Assembly (NCBI RefSeq): GCF_014873145.1
Contig: NZ_JADBEK010000001.1
Span: 744,001 to 808,000, forward strand
DNA length: 64,000 nt
Direction: 5' to 3'
Origin: Nonomuraea angiospora
GTDB taxonomy: Bacteria; Actinomycetota; Actinomycetes; Streptosporangiales; Streptosporangiaceae
The stretch's first letter is position 1, and each line of letters opens with the position of its first letter. Under the pieces are notes generated by a model that was not told the DNA's origin, made no database searches, and worked only from the letters and a program-made list of their open reading frames with translations. Below are positions 7,142-16,410 of this stretch, in pieces. A program made the position numbers and the translations under genes.

Positions 7142-8020
7142 TCAGACGACCTTCCGGTAGATCCGGGACGTGATCGCCTGGGCCGCGCCCTCCCTGCCGA
7201 ACTCCTGGTAGACCCGCGACGTGATCTCCACGGCCTTGGGCGAGTAGGCGGGGTAGAAGGCCTTGCCGCACTCCAGGTCCTTCAGCGCCGCCTTGATCTC
7301 CTTGTCCAGGTACGGCTTGGCCTGCGCCGGCTTCAGGTTCGGCCGGAAGATGACGGTCTTGCCCTTCGGGGCCTTGGGCAGTTCGCCCTTCCAGGCCTTC
7401 CTGGCGACCTCCGAGGCCTGCCGCACGATCTTCGTGTGGCTCAGACCGTCCAGCGCGGTCGGCCGGGTCTCGCCGACCCCCAGGCACGCTCCGAACTGCT
7501 TGCCCAGCCGCACGAGCTCCTTGTCCTGGTCGAGGACGCTCAGCGACTTGTCCACCGCCGCCTCGAGCCGGTCGTAGTAGTCCTCCTGGGAGGTGACGGT
7601 CTTGCCCAGCACCTCCTTGACCGCCTGGGAGAAGCAGGCGTCGTCGGCCGCGCGCCACTTCTTCAGCTCTGCGGCCGAGAGCGACATCAGCGTCTTGTTG
7701 TTCGGGTTGTCCGGCGACGTGGGGTTGACCACCTCGTCCTTGGGATAGACGTTCGGGGACCAGACGCCGAAGCCGTACTTGGCCCGGTACGTCCGCAGCG
7801 CCTCAAGATCGCCCGAGAGCCGTTCCCGCTCCCCGGGCTGCCACTGGCGCTGGGGCGCCGGCGCGGCCACGTAGGTGAGGCCCTGCTCCGTCATGCAGGC
7901 GACGCGCTTGTCCTCCAGCTGCCGCTGCTTGTCGTACGCGGCGTCGTCCGCCGGCGATGCGGCCAGAGCGCCGAACGAGCCGGCGAGCAGGGTGGCCGCG
8001 ACGGCCTTGGCGATGAACAT
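7142..8020 (-). CDS. Secreted protein of unknown function
   Basis: A 292-residue protein with a signal peptide (MFIAKAVAATLLAGSFGALA). The ATG at 8020 is supported by GAAGGAGC 7-8 bases upstream; an in-frame ATG ten codons earlier is less plausible. The mature part is charged and alpha-helical, with four visible Cys residues (CMTEQG, DACFSQ, GACLGV, LECGKA) that could form two disulfides. No family recognised. It follows the ECF sigma factor/partner pair on the same strand but is separated by a small hairpin, so it may be a member of that stress regulon. Confidence 0.75.
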   Translation of the reverse strand: MFIAKAVAATLLAGSFGALAASPADDAAYDKQRQLEDKRVACMTEQGLTYVAAPAPQRQWQPGERERLSGDLEALRTYRAKYGFGVWSPNVYPKDEVVNPTSPDNPNNKTLMSLSAAELKKWRAADDACFSQAVKEVLGKTVTSQEDYYDRLEAAVDKSLSVLDQDKELVRLGKQFGACLGVGETRPTALDGLSHTKIVRQASEVARKAWKGELPKAPKGKTVIFRPNLKPAQAKPYLDKEIKAALKDLECGKAFYPAYSPKAVEITSRVYQEFGREGAAQAITSRIYRKVV

Positions 8021-8064
8021 GGGTGTGCTCCTTCGTTGAAATGTGGGCATGCGAAACTGAACTC

Positions 8065-8081
8065 CCGGCCGGAAAGGCCGG
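8065..8081 (-). terminator. Short hairpin after the sigma-factor partner gene
   Basis: CCGGCC, GGAAA loop, GGCCGG: a 6-bp stem 16 bases after the stop at 8097 (minus strand). Weak terminator or processing site. Confidence 0.4.
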
Positions 8082-8096
8082 ATCAGGGGGAAGGTC

Positions 8097-9152
8097 TCAG
8101 CAGGGGATCTTCATGCGGGACGCCTTCGGCGACACCTCGGGCAGGCTGGGGACGAGATCGACGGCGAGCACGGCGACGCCGTTCACCGCGCCCGTCTTCT
8201 CGGTGTACTCGCCCTCGGGCAGCTTCACCGTCTTGGCCTTGGTGACCACCGTGCGCTCGCCCAGATACTGATAGGTCCGCCGGTCGAAGATCAGCTCGGA
8301 CCGGGTGCCGTCGCCCTCGTCCATGGCGACGGCCAGCCCGGGGCGGCCGGAGACGTCCACGGTGTCGCCGATGAGCGCGATGCCGTCCAGCCCGGCGGCC
8401 ACCCGGTAGAGGGCGGCGCCCAGGCTGGGCCGCACCACGGACTCGCGGATCAGGCTCTTGAGGGAGGACCAGATGCGCAGCGGCGCCTCGCCCGTGTCGG
8501 CCACGATCTTCGCGCGCACCTGGGCGGGATCCGTCGGCCAGGCGCCCAGCCGGGCGTAGGCCGGCCGGCCGGGGCAGCCCGACGACTCGTAGAGGATGTC
8601 CTCGGTGCCGCGGTCCCAGAAATTCCGGGGCGCCGGTCCCGTGGCCGACAGGGCCTGCCTGCGGCTCAGCCAGGGCTTGCCCACGTCGGCCGCCTCCCAG
8701 CGCTCCTCGTTGACCAGCACCTTGGTGTACTGCATCGCGCCCGACTTGTCCTTGGTGTACAGGCTCTGCTGGGCGAGTGTCTTGGTGTGGACGTACTGGC
8801 CGCGGGACGGCACCGTGTCACTCTGGTCGGCGGCGGCCCGCGCGGCCAGGGTGAGCAGCGCCCTGGCGTCGGCCGGGGGCGCGGCGAGCAGGTTCGCGGG
8901 GGTGTGCGGGGCGGAGCCGCCCAGACCCACCTCGGTGACGAGGATGCCGGCGGTGAGCGTCACCGCCATCGCGCCGACCAGGACCACGCGCCGGGCGGGC
9001 AGCGCTCTGGCCCACCTGCGGCGCGGACGGCCGGCCTGGGACGCCTGTGCCTGCTGGGCCTGCCGGAGGAAGCGGTCCCGCCCCGCCGCGGCGGCCTGCG
9101 GCGTGGGGTCCGGCTCCGCGAACACGGCCTCGATCAGCTTGAGCTCGTCCAT
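8097..9152 (-). CDS. CU044_5270-type membrane protein, putative anti-sigma/partner of the ECF sigma factor
   Basis: A 351-residue protein with a cytosolic N-terminus ([18 protein letters not shown]), one transmembrane segment at about residues 55-75 ([20 protein letters not shown]) and a large extracytoplasmic domain. This matches the layout of the actinobacterial CU044_5270 family, which is nearly always encoded directly after an ECF sigma factor. Its ATG overlaps the sigma-factor stop (TGATG), implying translational coupling. An anti-sigma or signal-sensing role is inferred from context; there is no ZAS zinc motif. Confidence 0.85.
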   Translation of the reverse strand: MDELKLIEAVFAEPDPTPQAAAAGRDRFLRQAQQAQASQAGRPRRRWARALPARRVVLVGAMAVTLTAGILVTEVGLGGSAPHTPANLLAAPPADARALLTLAARAAADQSDTVPSRGQYVHTKTLAQQSLYTKDKSGAMQYTKVLVNEERWEAADVGKPWLSRRQALSATGPAPRNFWDRGTEDILYESSGCPGRPAYARLGAWPTDPAQVRAKIVADTGEAPLRIWSSLKSLIRESVVRPSLGAALYRVAAGLDGIALIGDTVDVSGRPGLAVAMDEGDGTRSELIFDRRTYQYLGERTVVTKAKTVKLPEGEYTEKTGAVNGVAVLAVDLVPSLPEVSPKASRMKIPC

Positions 9153-9736
9153 CACCACTCCCTCATGGGGTTGACGTCGCCCAGGGCGGTACGCAGTTTC
9201 TTTCTCGCCCTGTTGATGCGGGACCCGACGGTCCCGATCGGTATGTCCAGCGCGGTGGCGATCTCCTCGTAGCCGAGCCCGCCGAACACGAGCAGGAACA
9301 CCGCGTCGCGATCGCCCTTCGCGAGCCCTTTCAGCCCGCGTACCAGCTCCGGCCTGCTGGCCTGCGCCGCGAGCTGCGAGGTCACCCGGTCCTCGGGCCC
9401 GTCGGCGGAGTCCTCGGCGGGCACCTTGCTGAGGGCGTTCAGCCGGCGGCCCTCTCTGCGGCGGTGCCGGGCCACGACATTCGTCGCGATGCCGTACAAC
9501 CACGACCGCACGGTGCCCCGTTGCGGGTCGAAGCCGCCTCTGCCGTTGAACGCGATCAGGAAGGCGTCCGCGACCAGGTCTTCGACGTGCTCGCTGCCGA
9601 GCCGGGCGGCCAGATATCGGTAGAGCTCGGTGAAGTATCGGTCGTACAGGAGGGCGAAAAGGTCAGGGTTGTCCATCGACCGCTCGACCACGGTGACGTC
9701 TTCCATCACGTCACTGGCGTCAGGTGGTGCAGCCAT
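9152..9736 (-). CDS. ECF (sigma-70 family) RNA polymerase sigma factor
   Basis: A 194-residue sigma factor. Region 2 runs from [19 protein letters not shown] through [20 protein letters not shown]. Region 4 is [20 protein letters not shown] with [17 protein letters not shown] as the recognition helix. ATG 9736 has GAAAGGA 8 bases upstream. It is coupled by a TGATG overlap to the CU044_5270-type membrane partner. It directs transcription of an unknown, probably envelope-stress or secretion-related, regulon. Confidence 0.95.
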   Translation of the reverse strand: MAAPPDASDVMEDVTVVERSMDNPDLFALLYDRYFTELYRYLAARLGSEHVEDLVADAFLIAFNGRGGFDPQRGTVRSWLYGIATNVVARHRRREGRRLNALSKVPAEDSADGPEDRVTSQLAAQASRPELVRGLKGLAKGDRDAVFLLVFGGLGYEEIATALDIPIGTVGSRINRARKKLRTALGDVNPMREW

Positions 9737-9803
9737 GGCGTCCTTTCGGAGGGAACTGTCACCCCGGAATTCGCCGCTCAGCCGTTTTTCTTCACGCCCG
9801 CCG

Positions 9804-12509
9804 TCAGCCCAGGTCGAGGCGGGCGAGTTCGGTGCGGGTGGTGACGCCGAGCTTGGGGAAGGCGCGGTACAGGTGGTGGCTGACGGTCTTGGGGCTCAGG
9901 AACAGCTGGGCGGCGATCTCCCGGTTGGTGACACCCGTGGCGGCCAGGCGTACCACCTGCAGTTCCTGGGGAGAGAGCGAGGCGGCCAGGTCGGGGGCGC
10001 CCTGGGCGACGGTCTCGCCCGCCGCGCGCAGCTCGGCGCGCGCCCGCTCGGCCCACGGCGCGGCGCCGACGCGGTCGAAGGTCTCCAGCGCCGAGCGCAG
10101 GCGGGTCCTGGACTCGTTCTTGCGGCGGGCGCGGCGCAGCCACTCGCCGTAGAGCAGGTCGGTACGGGCCCGTTCGTACGGCCGGTCCGCGTCGGCGTGC
10201 GAACGCACGGCCTGCTCCCAATGCCGCTCCGCCTCCGCGTCCCCGGTGGCGAGCAGGGCCCGGCAGCGGTGCAGGACGGCCTGCGCCCACGGCCGGCGGG
10301 CGGCGCCGGCCCAGGACTCGAAGCGGGCGAGCGGTCCGGCGGCGCGGTCGGGCAGGCCCAGCCGTACGGCGGCCTCGATCTGGTCGGGGGCGAAGTAGAC
10401 GGGCATGATCTGGTGCCGCAGCGGCCCGCGGGCGGCGGCGTCGAAGCGCTCCAGCGCGGCCTCGAACCGGCCCTGACCGAGGTCCAGCAGGCCGAGCGCC
10501 CACTCGGCCCAGCCCACGATCGTCGCCACCGGATGGGCGCTGACGTGCGCGATCGTGCGTTCGGCGAGCTCACGGCAGTCCTGCTCCCGCCCCTGGACGG
10601 CGGCCGCCATGGCCATGACGCTCTCGAAGTGCGCGATGCGGTGCGTCTGGCCGATGTCGGTGGCGAGCCGGCGTCCCTCGGTCGCGGTCGTGACGGCGTC
10701 GCGGAAGCGCCCGAGGTACATCTGGTGGATCGCCAGCACCGCCTGGGCGAGCGGCAGCAGCCCGATCATGCCGTCGGCCCGGCATTCCTCGATCGCCGAG
10801 TGGGCGATGGCGAGCCCGTTGCCGAAGTCGCCCGAGATCCCGGCCAGCGAGCAGATGCTGATCCGCAGGGCCGTCATGCCGGAGGGGATCGCCGCGGCCA
10901 GGGCGATGAGCTCGCGGAAGGGCGGCAGCGCCCGCTCCAGGTCGCCGGCCAGGAAGTCGGCCATCGCGCGGGCCGCCCGCACGAACCCGTCCAGCCCGTC
11001 CTCCGCCGTCAGCGGCAGGCCGGCCAGCCGCGCCGAGGACTCGGCGACGGCCGCCGGATCGCTGAGGTACCAGGCGTTGCGCACCGCGTCGAGCAGCAGG
11101 AGCGCCGCGCCCCTGCGGTCCAGGCCGGCGATGGCGGCGGCGCCGTCGAGGAGGATCCGGTGGGCCTCCCGCACCGCGCCCCGGTCGAACGCGATCCGGC
11201 CGCGCAGCCCCGCCAGCCTCGCCAGGGTCAGCGGGTCGTCGCCCAGCCGCCGGACCTGATCGGCCAGGACCTGCGCGTGCTCCAGGGCGCCGGCGTCCGC
11301 GGCGGCCTCGGCCGACAGAGCCAGCCGCCGGGCACGTTCGGCCAGCCCGGGAGTGAGCCGGGCGGCCCGCTCCAGGGCCGCGGCGGCCGCGGCGTGGCCG
11401 GCGCGCTCACGGGCGCGGCCGGCCGCCTGTTCGAGCGCGGCGGCGATCGGCTCGTCGCGGCCGGTCACGGTGGCGGCCAGGTGCCAGGCGCGGCGGTCGG
11501 CGTCCTGCTCGTCGTCGAGCACGCCGGCCAGGGCGCGGTGCACGGCCAGGCGCTCGTCGTAGGCCGCTCGCCGCGCCGCCGCCGTCCGCATCAGCGGGTG
11601 GCCGAAGGACAGCAGCCCGCCGGCGGCGGACAGGAATCCGGCGCGCTCGGCCGCGCCCAGGGCGGCGGCATCGACCCCCAGCCGCCCGGCCGCGCGCACG
11701 ACGACATCGAGATCCCCCGCGTCGTCAAGGGCGGCGACCAGCAGCATCGTCTGGCTGTCCGGCGGCAGGACGGCGATCCGCGCCTCGTACGCCTCCTGGA
11801 TCCGGCGCGGCAGCGGCAGCGGCTCCTGCGCATGGTGCGGCGAATCGGGCATCCGGGGCAGCTCGATCAGGGCGAGCGGGTTTCCGCCGCTCTCGGCGAG
11901 GATCCGCTCCCGTACGGCGGGGCCCAGACCGGGCGTGCGCTCGCGCAGCAGATCGCCGGCGGCCCGCCGGTCGAGGCCGTCGAGCCGCAACTCGGGCACC
12001 CCGGGCGCGTGGAAGGCGTCCCTGGCCGCGAACAGCAGGGCGATCCCCTCCGAGTGCAGCCGCCGGGCCGCGAACAGCAGCGCCTCGGCCGACGACCGGT
12101 CCATCCACTGGGCGTCGTCGACCAGGCAGAGCAGCGGGCCGTCCTCGGCCAGTTCGGTGAGCAGCGACAGGGCGGCCAGGCCGATGAGGAAGCGGTCCTC
12201 CGGCGCGGTGGCGAGCCCGAACGCGCCCTCCAGCGCCCTGGCCTGCGGCGCCGGAAGTTTGCCGATCCGGTCGAGGGCCGGGCGCAGCAGCAGGTGGAGC
12301 GCCGCGAAGGGCAGCTCGGCCTCGGTCTCGATGCCGGTGCCGCGCAGCGGACGCATGTCCTCGCAGGACCGGGCGGCGTGGTCGAGGAGCGCGGACTTGC
12401 CGATCCCGGGCTCGCCCCGCAGGATCAGGCTCCCGCTCCGGCCGTCCCTGGCCTGCGCGAGCAGCGCGTCGATCCGCGCCTGCTCCCTCTCCCGTCCCCA
12501 CAGCACCAT
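9804..12509 (-). CDS. Large LuxR-family (LAL) ATP-binding transcriptional regulator
   Basis: A 901-residue regulator beginning MVLWGREREQ. Walker A is GEPGIGKSALL (about residues 32-42), Walker B CLVDDAQWMD (about 112-121), then a long TPR-like helical sensor region, and a C-terminal LuxR HTH (LSPQELQVVRLAATGVTNRE and LFLSPKTVSHHL). LAL regulators are ATP-dependent activators of secondary metabolism or sugar utilisation genes (MalT relatives). The gene is divergent from the membrane-protein operon at 12602, with a small dyad between them, so those genes are natural targets. No strong Shine-Dalgarno is seen; a start ten codons upstream is possible. Confidence 0.93.
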   Translation of the reverse strand: MVLWGREREQARIDALLAQARDGRSGSLILRGEPGIGKSALLDHAARSCEDMRPLRGTGIETEAELPFAALHLLLRPALDRIGKLPAPQARALEGAFGLATAPEDRFLIGLAALSLLTELAEDGPLLCLVDDAQWMDRSSAEALLFAARRLHSEGIALLFAARDAFHAPGVPELRLDGLDRRAAGDLLRERTPGLGPAVRERILAESGGNPLALIELPRMPDSPHHAQEPLPLPRRIQEAYEARIAVLPPDSQTMLLVAALDDAGDLDVVVRAAGRLGVDAAALGAAERAGFLSAAGGLLSFGHPLMRTAAARRAAYDERLAVHRALAGVLDDEQDADRRAWHLAATVTGRDEPIAAALEQAAGRARERAGHAAAAAALERAARLTPGLAERARRLALSAEAAADAGALEHAQVLADQVRRLGDDPLTLARLAGLRGRIAFDRGAVREAHRILLDGAAAIAGLDRRGAALLLLDAVRNAWYLSDPAAVAESSARLAGLPLTAEDGLDGFVRAARAMADFLAGDLERALPPFRELIALAAAIPSGMTALRISICSLAGISGDFGNGLAIAHSAIEECRADGMIGLLPLAQAVLAIHQMYLGRFRDAVTTATEGRRLATDIGQTHRIAHFESVMAMAAAVQGREQDCRELAERTIAHVSAHPVATIVGWAEWALGLLDLGQGRFEAALERFDAAARGPLRHQIMPVYFAPDQIEAAVRLGLPDRAAGPLARFESWAGAARRPWAQAVLHRCRALLATGDAEAERHWEQAVRSHADADRPYERARTDLLYGEWLRRARRKNESRTRLRSALETFDRVGAAPWAERARAELRAAGETVAQGAPDLAASLSPQELQVVRLAATGVTNREIAAQLFLSPKTVSHHLYRAFPKLGVTTRTELARLDLG

Positions 12510-12540
12510 CAGAATGTAGCGTCCCGCGCCACCAGACAAT

Positions 12541-12560
12541 CGTCCGATACCGGGCGGACG
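12541..12560. promoter_or_regulatory. Inverted repeat in the LAL/membrane-protein divergent promoter region
   Basis: CGTCCG, 8-base spacer, CGGACG. It lies in the 92-base gap between the LAL start (12509) and the divergent small ORF (12602). Candidate operator for the LAL regulator; pattern only. Confidence 0.35.
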
Positions 12561-12601
12561 CTCTGCCTCCCTAACGTCGGTACCGCCACGTGAGGAGAGA
12601 C

Positions 12602-12697
12602 ATGGATTTCTTACTTTTCTTGCTGCTGTTCGTCGTGTTGTGCGGGTGGCTCGACCGCTGGGCCACCCGAACCCCGGTCTCCAAGGAGGGACGCTGA
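12602..12697 (+). CDS. 31-residue membrane peptide with a TTA codon
   Basis: ATG 12602 follows GAGGAGAGAC. The peptide begins MDFLLFLLLFVVLCGWLDRW (one hydrophobic helix) and ends with a basic tail. The fourth codon is TTA, the rare bldA-dependent leucine codon of sporulating actinomycetes. The stop TGA is followed directly by the ATG of the next gene (12698), whose Shine-Dalgarno AAGGAGGGA lies inside this ORF. Translation of the peptide could therefore gate the downstream membrane gene. No homologue recognised. Confidence 0.6.
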   Translation: MDFLLFLLLFVVLCGWLDRWATRTPVSKEGR

Positions 12698-13261
12698 ATG
12701 TTCGTCGGACACTTCGGTCTGGCCGCCGCCGTCAAGGCCAGACAGCCCCGCGTCCCGCTGTGGTCGCTCATGCTCGCCACGCAGTTCCTGGACGTCATCT
12801 TCGTGATCCTGTACCTGGCGGGCGGCATCGAGTCCTTCCAGGCCGTCGCCCCGGGCACCTACGGCGAGGCGCTGATCGACGCGCAGTACACCCACTCACT
12901 GCTCGGCGCGCTGCTGCTGTCGGCGCTCTTCGGCGGCTTCGGGGCCTGGCGGTGGGGCCGCACGGCCGGGTGGGTGCTGGGCGCGGTGACGTTCAGCCAC
13001 TGGCTGCTCGACCTGCTCGTCCACCGCGCCGACCTGCCGCTGCTGCCCGGAAACGCCGGTGACCTGCCGCTGCTCGGGCTCGGACTGTGGCAGATCCCCT
13101 GGCTCACGGCCGTCGTCGAAGGGGTTCTCGTGGTGGTCGGCGCGGTCCTGTACTTCCGCTCGGTACGGGAGCGCGCCACGGTGACCTGGCGCGCGATGGT
13201 CTCCGGCGGCGCCATGGCCCTGCTGCTCGCGTTGGGGCTGGTCGTGGACGTCCTCAGTTAG
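12698..13261 (+). CDS. Integral membrane protein, HxxxG/D-type (YdjM-like)
   Basis: A 187-residue protein with four to five hydrophobic segments. The N-terminus FVGHFGLAAAVKARQPRVPL with the later QFLDVIF, QYTHSLLGAL and FSHWLLDLLVH resembles membrane-bound metal-dependent hydrolase-like proteins in which His and Asp residues line the membrane face. It is coupled to the 31-residue peptide upstream and followed after 12 bases by an alpha/beta hydrolase. The function is unknown. Confidence 0.75.
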   Translation: MFVGHFGLAAAVKARQPRVPLWSLMLATQFLDVIFVILYLAGGIESFQAVAPGTYGEALIDAQYTHSLLGALLLSALFGGFGAWRWGRTAGWVLGAVTFSHWLLDLLVHRADLPLLPGNAGDLPLLGLGLWQIPWLTAVVEGVLVVVGAVLYFRSVRERATVTWRAMVSGGAMALLLALGLVVDVLS

Positions 13262-13273
13262 GGAGGTGGCGAC

Positions 13274-14056
13274 ATGTTCGTTGACGTTCCGGGCGGCCGC
13301 CTGGCCTACGACTGCGCCGGCGAGGGGCCGCTCGTCGTGTGCGTACCCGGTCTGGGGGACACCCGCGGCGCCTACCGGTTCCTGCGCCCGCCGCTGGTGG
13401 AAGCGGGGTACCGGGTGGTGACGACGGACCTGCGCGGCCACGGGGAGTCCTCGGCGGACTGGGCGGACTACTCCCAGTCCGCGGTGGGCGGCGACCTCGT
13501 GGCCCTGCTGGAGGAGCTGGACGCGCCCGGCGCCGTCCTGCTCGGCAACTCCTACGCGGCGGGCGGCGTCATCCGCGCCGCCGCGGAGGCGCCCGAGCGG
13601 GTGGCCGGCATCGTCGCGATCGACGGCTTCATCAGGGCCGTCCCCCTCAACGCCGCCGTCCGCGCGCTGGTCCGGCTGATCGCCGCCTCCCCGCGGCTGT
13701 GGAGCCTCTACTACGCCCTGGCGCACCGTACGGCCCGGCCCGCCGACCTGGCCGGACACCGCGCCGCACTGGTGGCCATGCTGCGCGACCCGAAACGGCG
13801 CGCCGCGATGCGCGCCATGCTCCTCGACCGCGAACCCGACGCCGAGCGGGCCATCGCCCAGGTCCGCTGCCCGGCCCTGGTCCTCATGGGCGCGAAAGAC
13901 CCCGACTTCCCCGACCCGGCGGCCGAGGCGCGGACCCAGGCGTCGCTGCTGCGCGGGCAGGCCGTCCTGATCGACGGCGCGGGGCACTACCCGATGTCGG
14001 AGTGTCCCGAGCGTACGGCCGAGGCCCTGCTGCCCTTCCTGAAGAACGCGTTCTGA
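13274..14056 (+). CDS. Alpha/beta hydrolase
   Basis: A 260-residue serine hydrolase. The nucleophile elbow is GNSYAAG (Ser about residue 94), the acid is probably in MGAKDPDFPDP and the base is His in GAGHYPMSE. The oxyanion region follows VCVPGLGDTR. Strong Shine-Dalgarno GGGAGGTGG before ATG 13274. It belongs to the same unit as the membrane gene upstream. An esterase or lactonase-type activity on a small molecule is likely; the substrate is unknown. Confidence 0.9.
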   Translation: MFVDVPGGRLAYDCAGEGPLVVCVPGLGDTRGAYRFLRPPLVEAGYRVVTTDLRGHGESSADWADYSQSAVGGDLVALLEELDAPGAVLLGNSYAAGGVIRAAAEAPERVAGIVAIDGFIRAVPLNAAVRALVRLIAASPRLWSLYYALAHRTARPADLAGHRAALVAMLRDPKRRAAMRAMLLDREPDAERAIAQVRCPALVLMGAKDPDFPDPAAEARTQASLLRGQAVLIDGAGHYPMSECPERTAEALLPFLKNAF

Positions 14057-14062
14057 CCGCGC

Positions 14063-14410
14063 TCATCCCGCTCTGCGCAGCCAGAGCGTGTGCGCGGCCC
14101 AGGCCGCCGCCGCGCCCACCGCGTACCAGAAGAGGTCGGGCGGGTTGAACGTGCTGCCCAGCAGCGGCCGCAGCACGGCCGGGATCTCCCCGAGCTGGGC
14201 GAACTCGATCACCCAGCTCGCCCCGGCCGCCAGCGCCGCCGCCACCCAGGGGCGTACCCGGGGGAGGATCAGCACCACGAGCGTGTAGATCAGCACGGTG
14301 TAGAGGGCGTCGCCCGCGTACTTCGGCACCGGGCCGTCGAAGAACACGCGCACCCCCAACCCGGCCGCGACGGTCAGGACGGCTGCGCAGAGAACGGGTA
14401 GGCGGGGCAC
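14063..14410 (-). CDS. DUF2809 (VanZ-like) small membrane protein
   Basis: A 115-residue protein with three to four transmembrane helices, including VKY-type motif VPKYAGDALYTVLIYTLV and WVIEFAQL, which match the DUF2809 family. It is convergent with the alpha/beta hydrolase, with 6 bases between stops. Function unknown. Confidence 0.75.
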   Translation of the reverse strand: MPRLPVLCAAVLTVAAGLGVRVFFDGPVPKYAGDALYTVLIYTLVVLILPRVRPWVAAALAAGASWVIEFAQLGEIPAVLRPLLGSTFNPPDLFWYAVGAAAAWAAHTLWLRRAG

Positions 14411-14798
14411 CGGGTCACGTTATCGACGTATTGGGGCTCACTGCGACAACAGCGCGAGGACGCCCCGCCCAAAGGGCGGCCCAGGGGACGTCCGCCTCGT
14501 GCCGGACGGCCCGGCGCACGGTGGCCGGGCGGAGTCCGTACACCACCGGGCTGGTCAACGGCACGGAGGCGGCCACGCTGAGGTCATCGCGCACGCTTCG
14601 GGGCCGGCCCGGACAGGTGGCGGACCTCCACGCCCGGGATGCCGGCGACGGCGGGACGTCATCCCGGACCCATAAGTCAGAGGTTATGCTCCGTTGCCAG
14701 AATTGATCTTGTTCCGGGTGGAGGGCGTCTTCGATGCTGAGCGAGCCGGGCCGACCCGTCCGGGGAAACACGAGATCTCTTGAAGTGGGTGCACAACG
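14411..14798. other. 388-base intergenic region, promoter of the FAD monooxygenase
   Basis: No convincing gene. The last 120 bases are less GC-rich (around 14670-14720 and 14765-14795) and should hold the promoter for the monooxygenase gene at 14799. I see no clear operator or hairpin. Confidence 0.5.
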
Positions 14799-16379
14799 AT
14801 GACGACGAACGACGCGGCCTCGACAGATGTGCTGATCGTCGGCGCCGGGCCGACCGGGCTGACCCTGGCGTGCGACCTGGCTCGCCGCGGTGTCGGCTTC
14901 CGGATCGTCGACCGGGCCGAAGGGCCCGGCACGGCCTCGCGGGCCAAGACGATCCAGCCGCGCGCGCTCGAGGTCGCCGACGATCTCGGGGTCGTCGACC
15001 ACGTGCTGCGGGCGGGCGCGGTGCACGTGCCGACCCGGCACTACGACCGCGACCGGGTGGTCTCCGAGGCGGTGGAGGCGGCCGTCGGGATGGCGGACCC
15101 GGGGGTTCCGTACGCGCCGGTGTGGCTGTCGCAGCCGCGGTTCGAGCAGATCCTGCGAGATCGCCTGGCCCAGCTGGGCGGCACGGTCGAGTGGGGGACG
15201 GCGGTGACCGGGGTGGCGCAGGACGGCGACGCCGTCGAGGTGACCGTGCGGACGGCCGCCGGCGAACAGCGCGTACGTGCTCGCTACGCCGTCGGCTGCG
15301 ACGGCGGCCGCAGTCTCGTACGGGAGCTGATCGGCGCGCGGCTGGAGGGCGTCTCCTACGGAGATCACCGCTGGTGGCTCGGTGACGTGCGGATCGACGG
15401 CCTGGACCGGCACTGCCAGCACCTGTGGATGAGCCCGGAGCACGGGATCCTGTCGCTGTTCCCGCTGCCCGGCACCGACCTCTGGCAGTTCCAGGCGTCC
15501 ATCCCCGCCGGCGACGCGGATCCCGTCCAGCCGTCGCTCGATCTGTTCCGGGACCTCTTCGCCGCCCGGGCCGGGCTGCCGGAGGTCACCATCGCCGACG
15601 CGAGCTGGCTGTCGCTCTACAAGATCAACGTCTGCCTCGCCGACCGCTACCGGGTGGGCCGCGTCCTGCTCGCCGGGGACGCCGCGCACATCCACTCACC
15701 GGCCGGCGGCCAGGGCATGAACACCGGCATCCAGGACGCCTACAACCTCGGCTGGAAACTCGCCGCCGTCCTCGACGGCGCCGGCCCCGGGCTGCTGGAC
15801 ACCTACGAACAGGAGCGGCGCCCCGTCGCGCGGGCCGTCCTCGACGACAGCACCTCCCGGCTGCGGGCCGTCACGCGGGCCGCCGCCGACGGTGACGGGG
15901 CGTCCGCGCAGCGCGGCCTCACCGGGGACTTCACCACCGGGCTCACCATCGCCTACCCCGACAGCCCGCTCACCCATGAGCTGCCGCGGTCCGTACCGGC
16001 CCGTGTCCGTCCCGGCGACCGCGCGCCCGACGCCGTCTGCCACGACCCCGCCTCCGGCGACCGGATCCGCCTCTTCGACCTGCTGCGCGGCCCGCACTGG
16101 ACCCTGCTGACCTTCGACCGCGGCCATCCCGTACCGCACGATGCTCCGGCCGCTCCGGTGCGTACGGTCCGCGTCACCACCGACCCCGCGGCGGCCGGTC
16201 CTGACACGGTCATCGACACCGACGGCGACGCGCACGGCGTCTACGACATCCACGAGGACACCGCCGTGCTCATCCGCCCCGACGGCTACATCGCCTCCCG
16301 CACCCCGGCCCGCCACCCGTCGGAGCCGATGTACTCCTCCCCCCTGATCCATCTGGAGGCGGCTCGGCACCAAGCCTGA
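14799..16379 (+). CDS. FAD-dependent aromatic monooxygenase (PheA/TfdB, RdmE-like)
   Basis: A 526-residue class A flavoprotein hydroxylase. The ADP-binding fold is VLIVGAGPTGLTLACDLARR near the N-terminus, the second FAD/NADPH motif is GCDGGRSLVRE (about residue 168) and the flavin-ribityl motif LLAGDAAHIHSPAGGQGMN lies at about 289-307. A thioredoxin-like C-terminal domain follows (residues about 400-526). Related enzymes hydroxylate phenols, polyketides or rifamycin. It stands alone on its strand, so its substrate is not indicated; xenobiotic or antibiotic modification is plausible. Confidence 0.92.
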   Translation: MTTNDAASTDVLIVGAGPTGLTLACDLARRGVGFRIVDRAEGPGTASRAKTIQPRALEVADDLGVVDHVLRAGAVHVPTRHYDRDRVVSEAVEAAVGMADPGVPYAPVWLSQPRFEQILRDRLAQLGGTVEWGTAVTGVAQDGDAVEVTVRTAAGEQRVRARYAVGCDGGRSLVRELIGARLEGVSYGDHRWWLGDVRIDGLDRHCQHLWMSPEHGILSLFPLPGTDLWQFQASIPAGDADPVQPSLDLFRDLFAARAGLPEVTIADASWLSLYKINVCLADRYRVGRVLLAGDAAHIHSPAGGQGMNTGIQDAYNLGWKLAAVLDGAGPGLLDTYEQERRPVARAVLDDSTSRLRAVTRAAADGDGASAQRGLTGDFTTGLTIAYPDSPLTHELPRSVPARVRPGDRAPDAVCHDPASGDRIRLFDLLRGPHWTLLTFDRGHPVPHDAPAAPVRTVRVTTDPAAAGPDTVIDTDGDAHGVYDIHEDTAVLIRPDGYIASRTPARHPSEPMYSSPLIHLEAARHQA

Positions 16380-16410
16380 AATGTGATCATTTCTTGGGAC
16401 GATCAGCGTC

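Noticed and set aside
9630..12593. A 987-codon plus-strand frame over the LAL regulator
   Set aside because: Low-complexity antisense frame; the minus strand carries Walker motifs and a LuxR HTH.
14415..15695. A 426-codon minus-strand frame over the upstream part of the FAD monooxygenase
   Set aside because: Antisense to clear FAD-binding motifs; no recognisable fold of its own.
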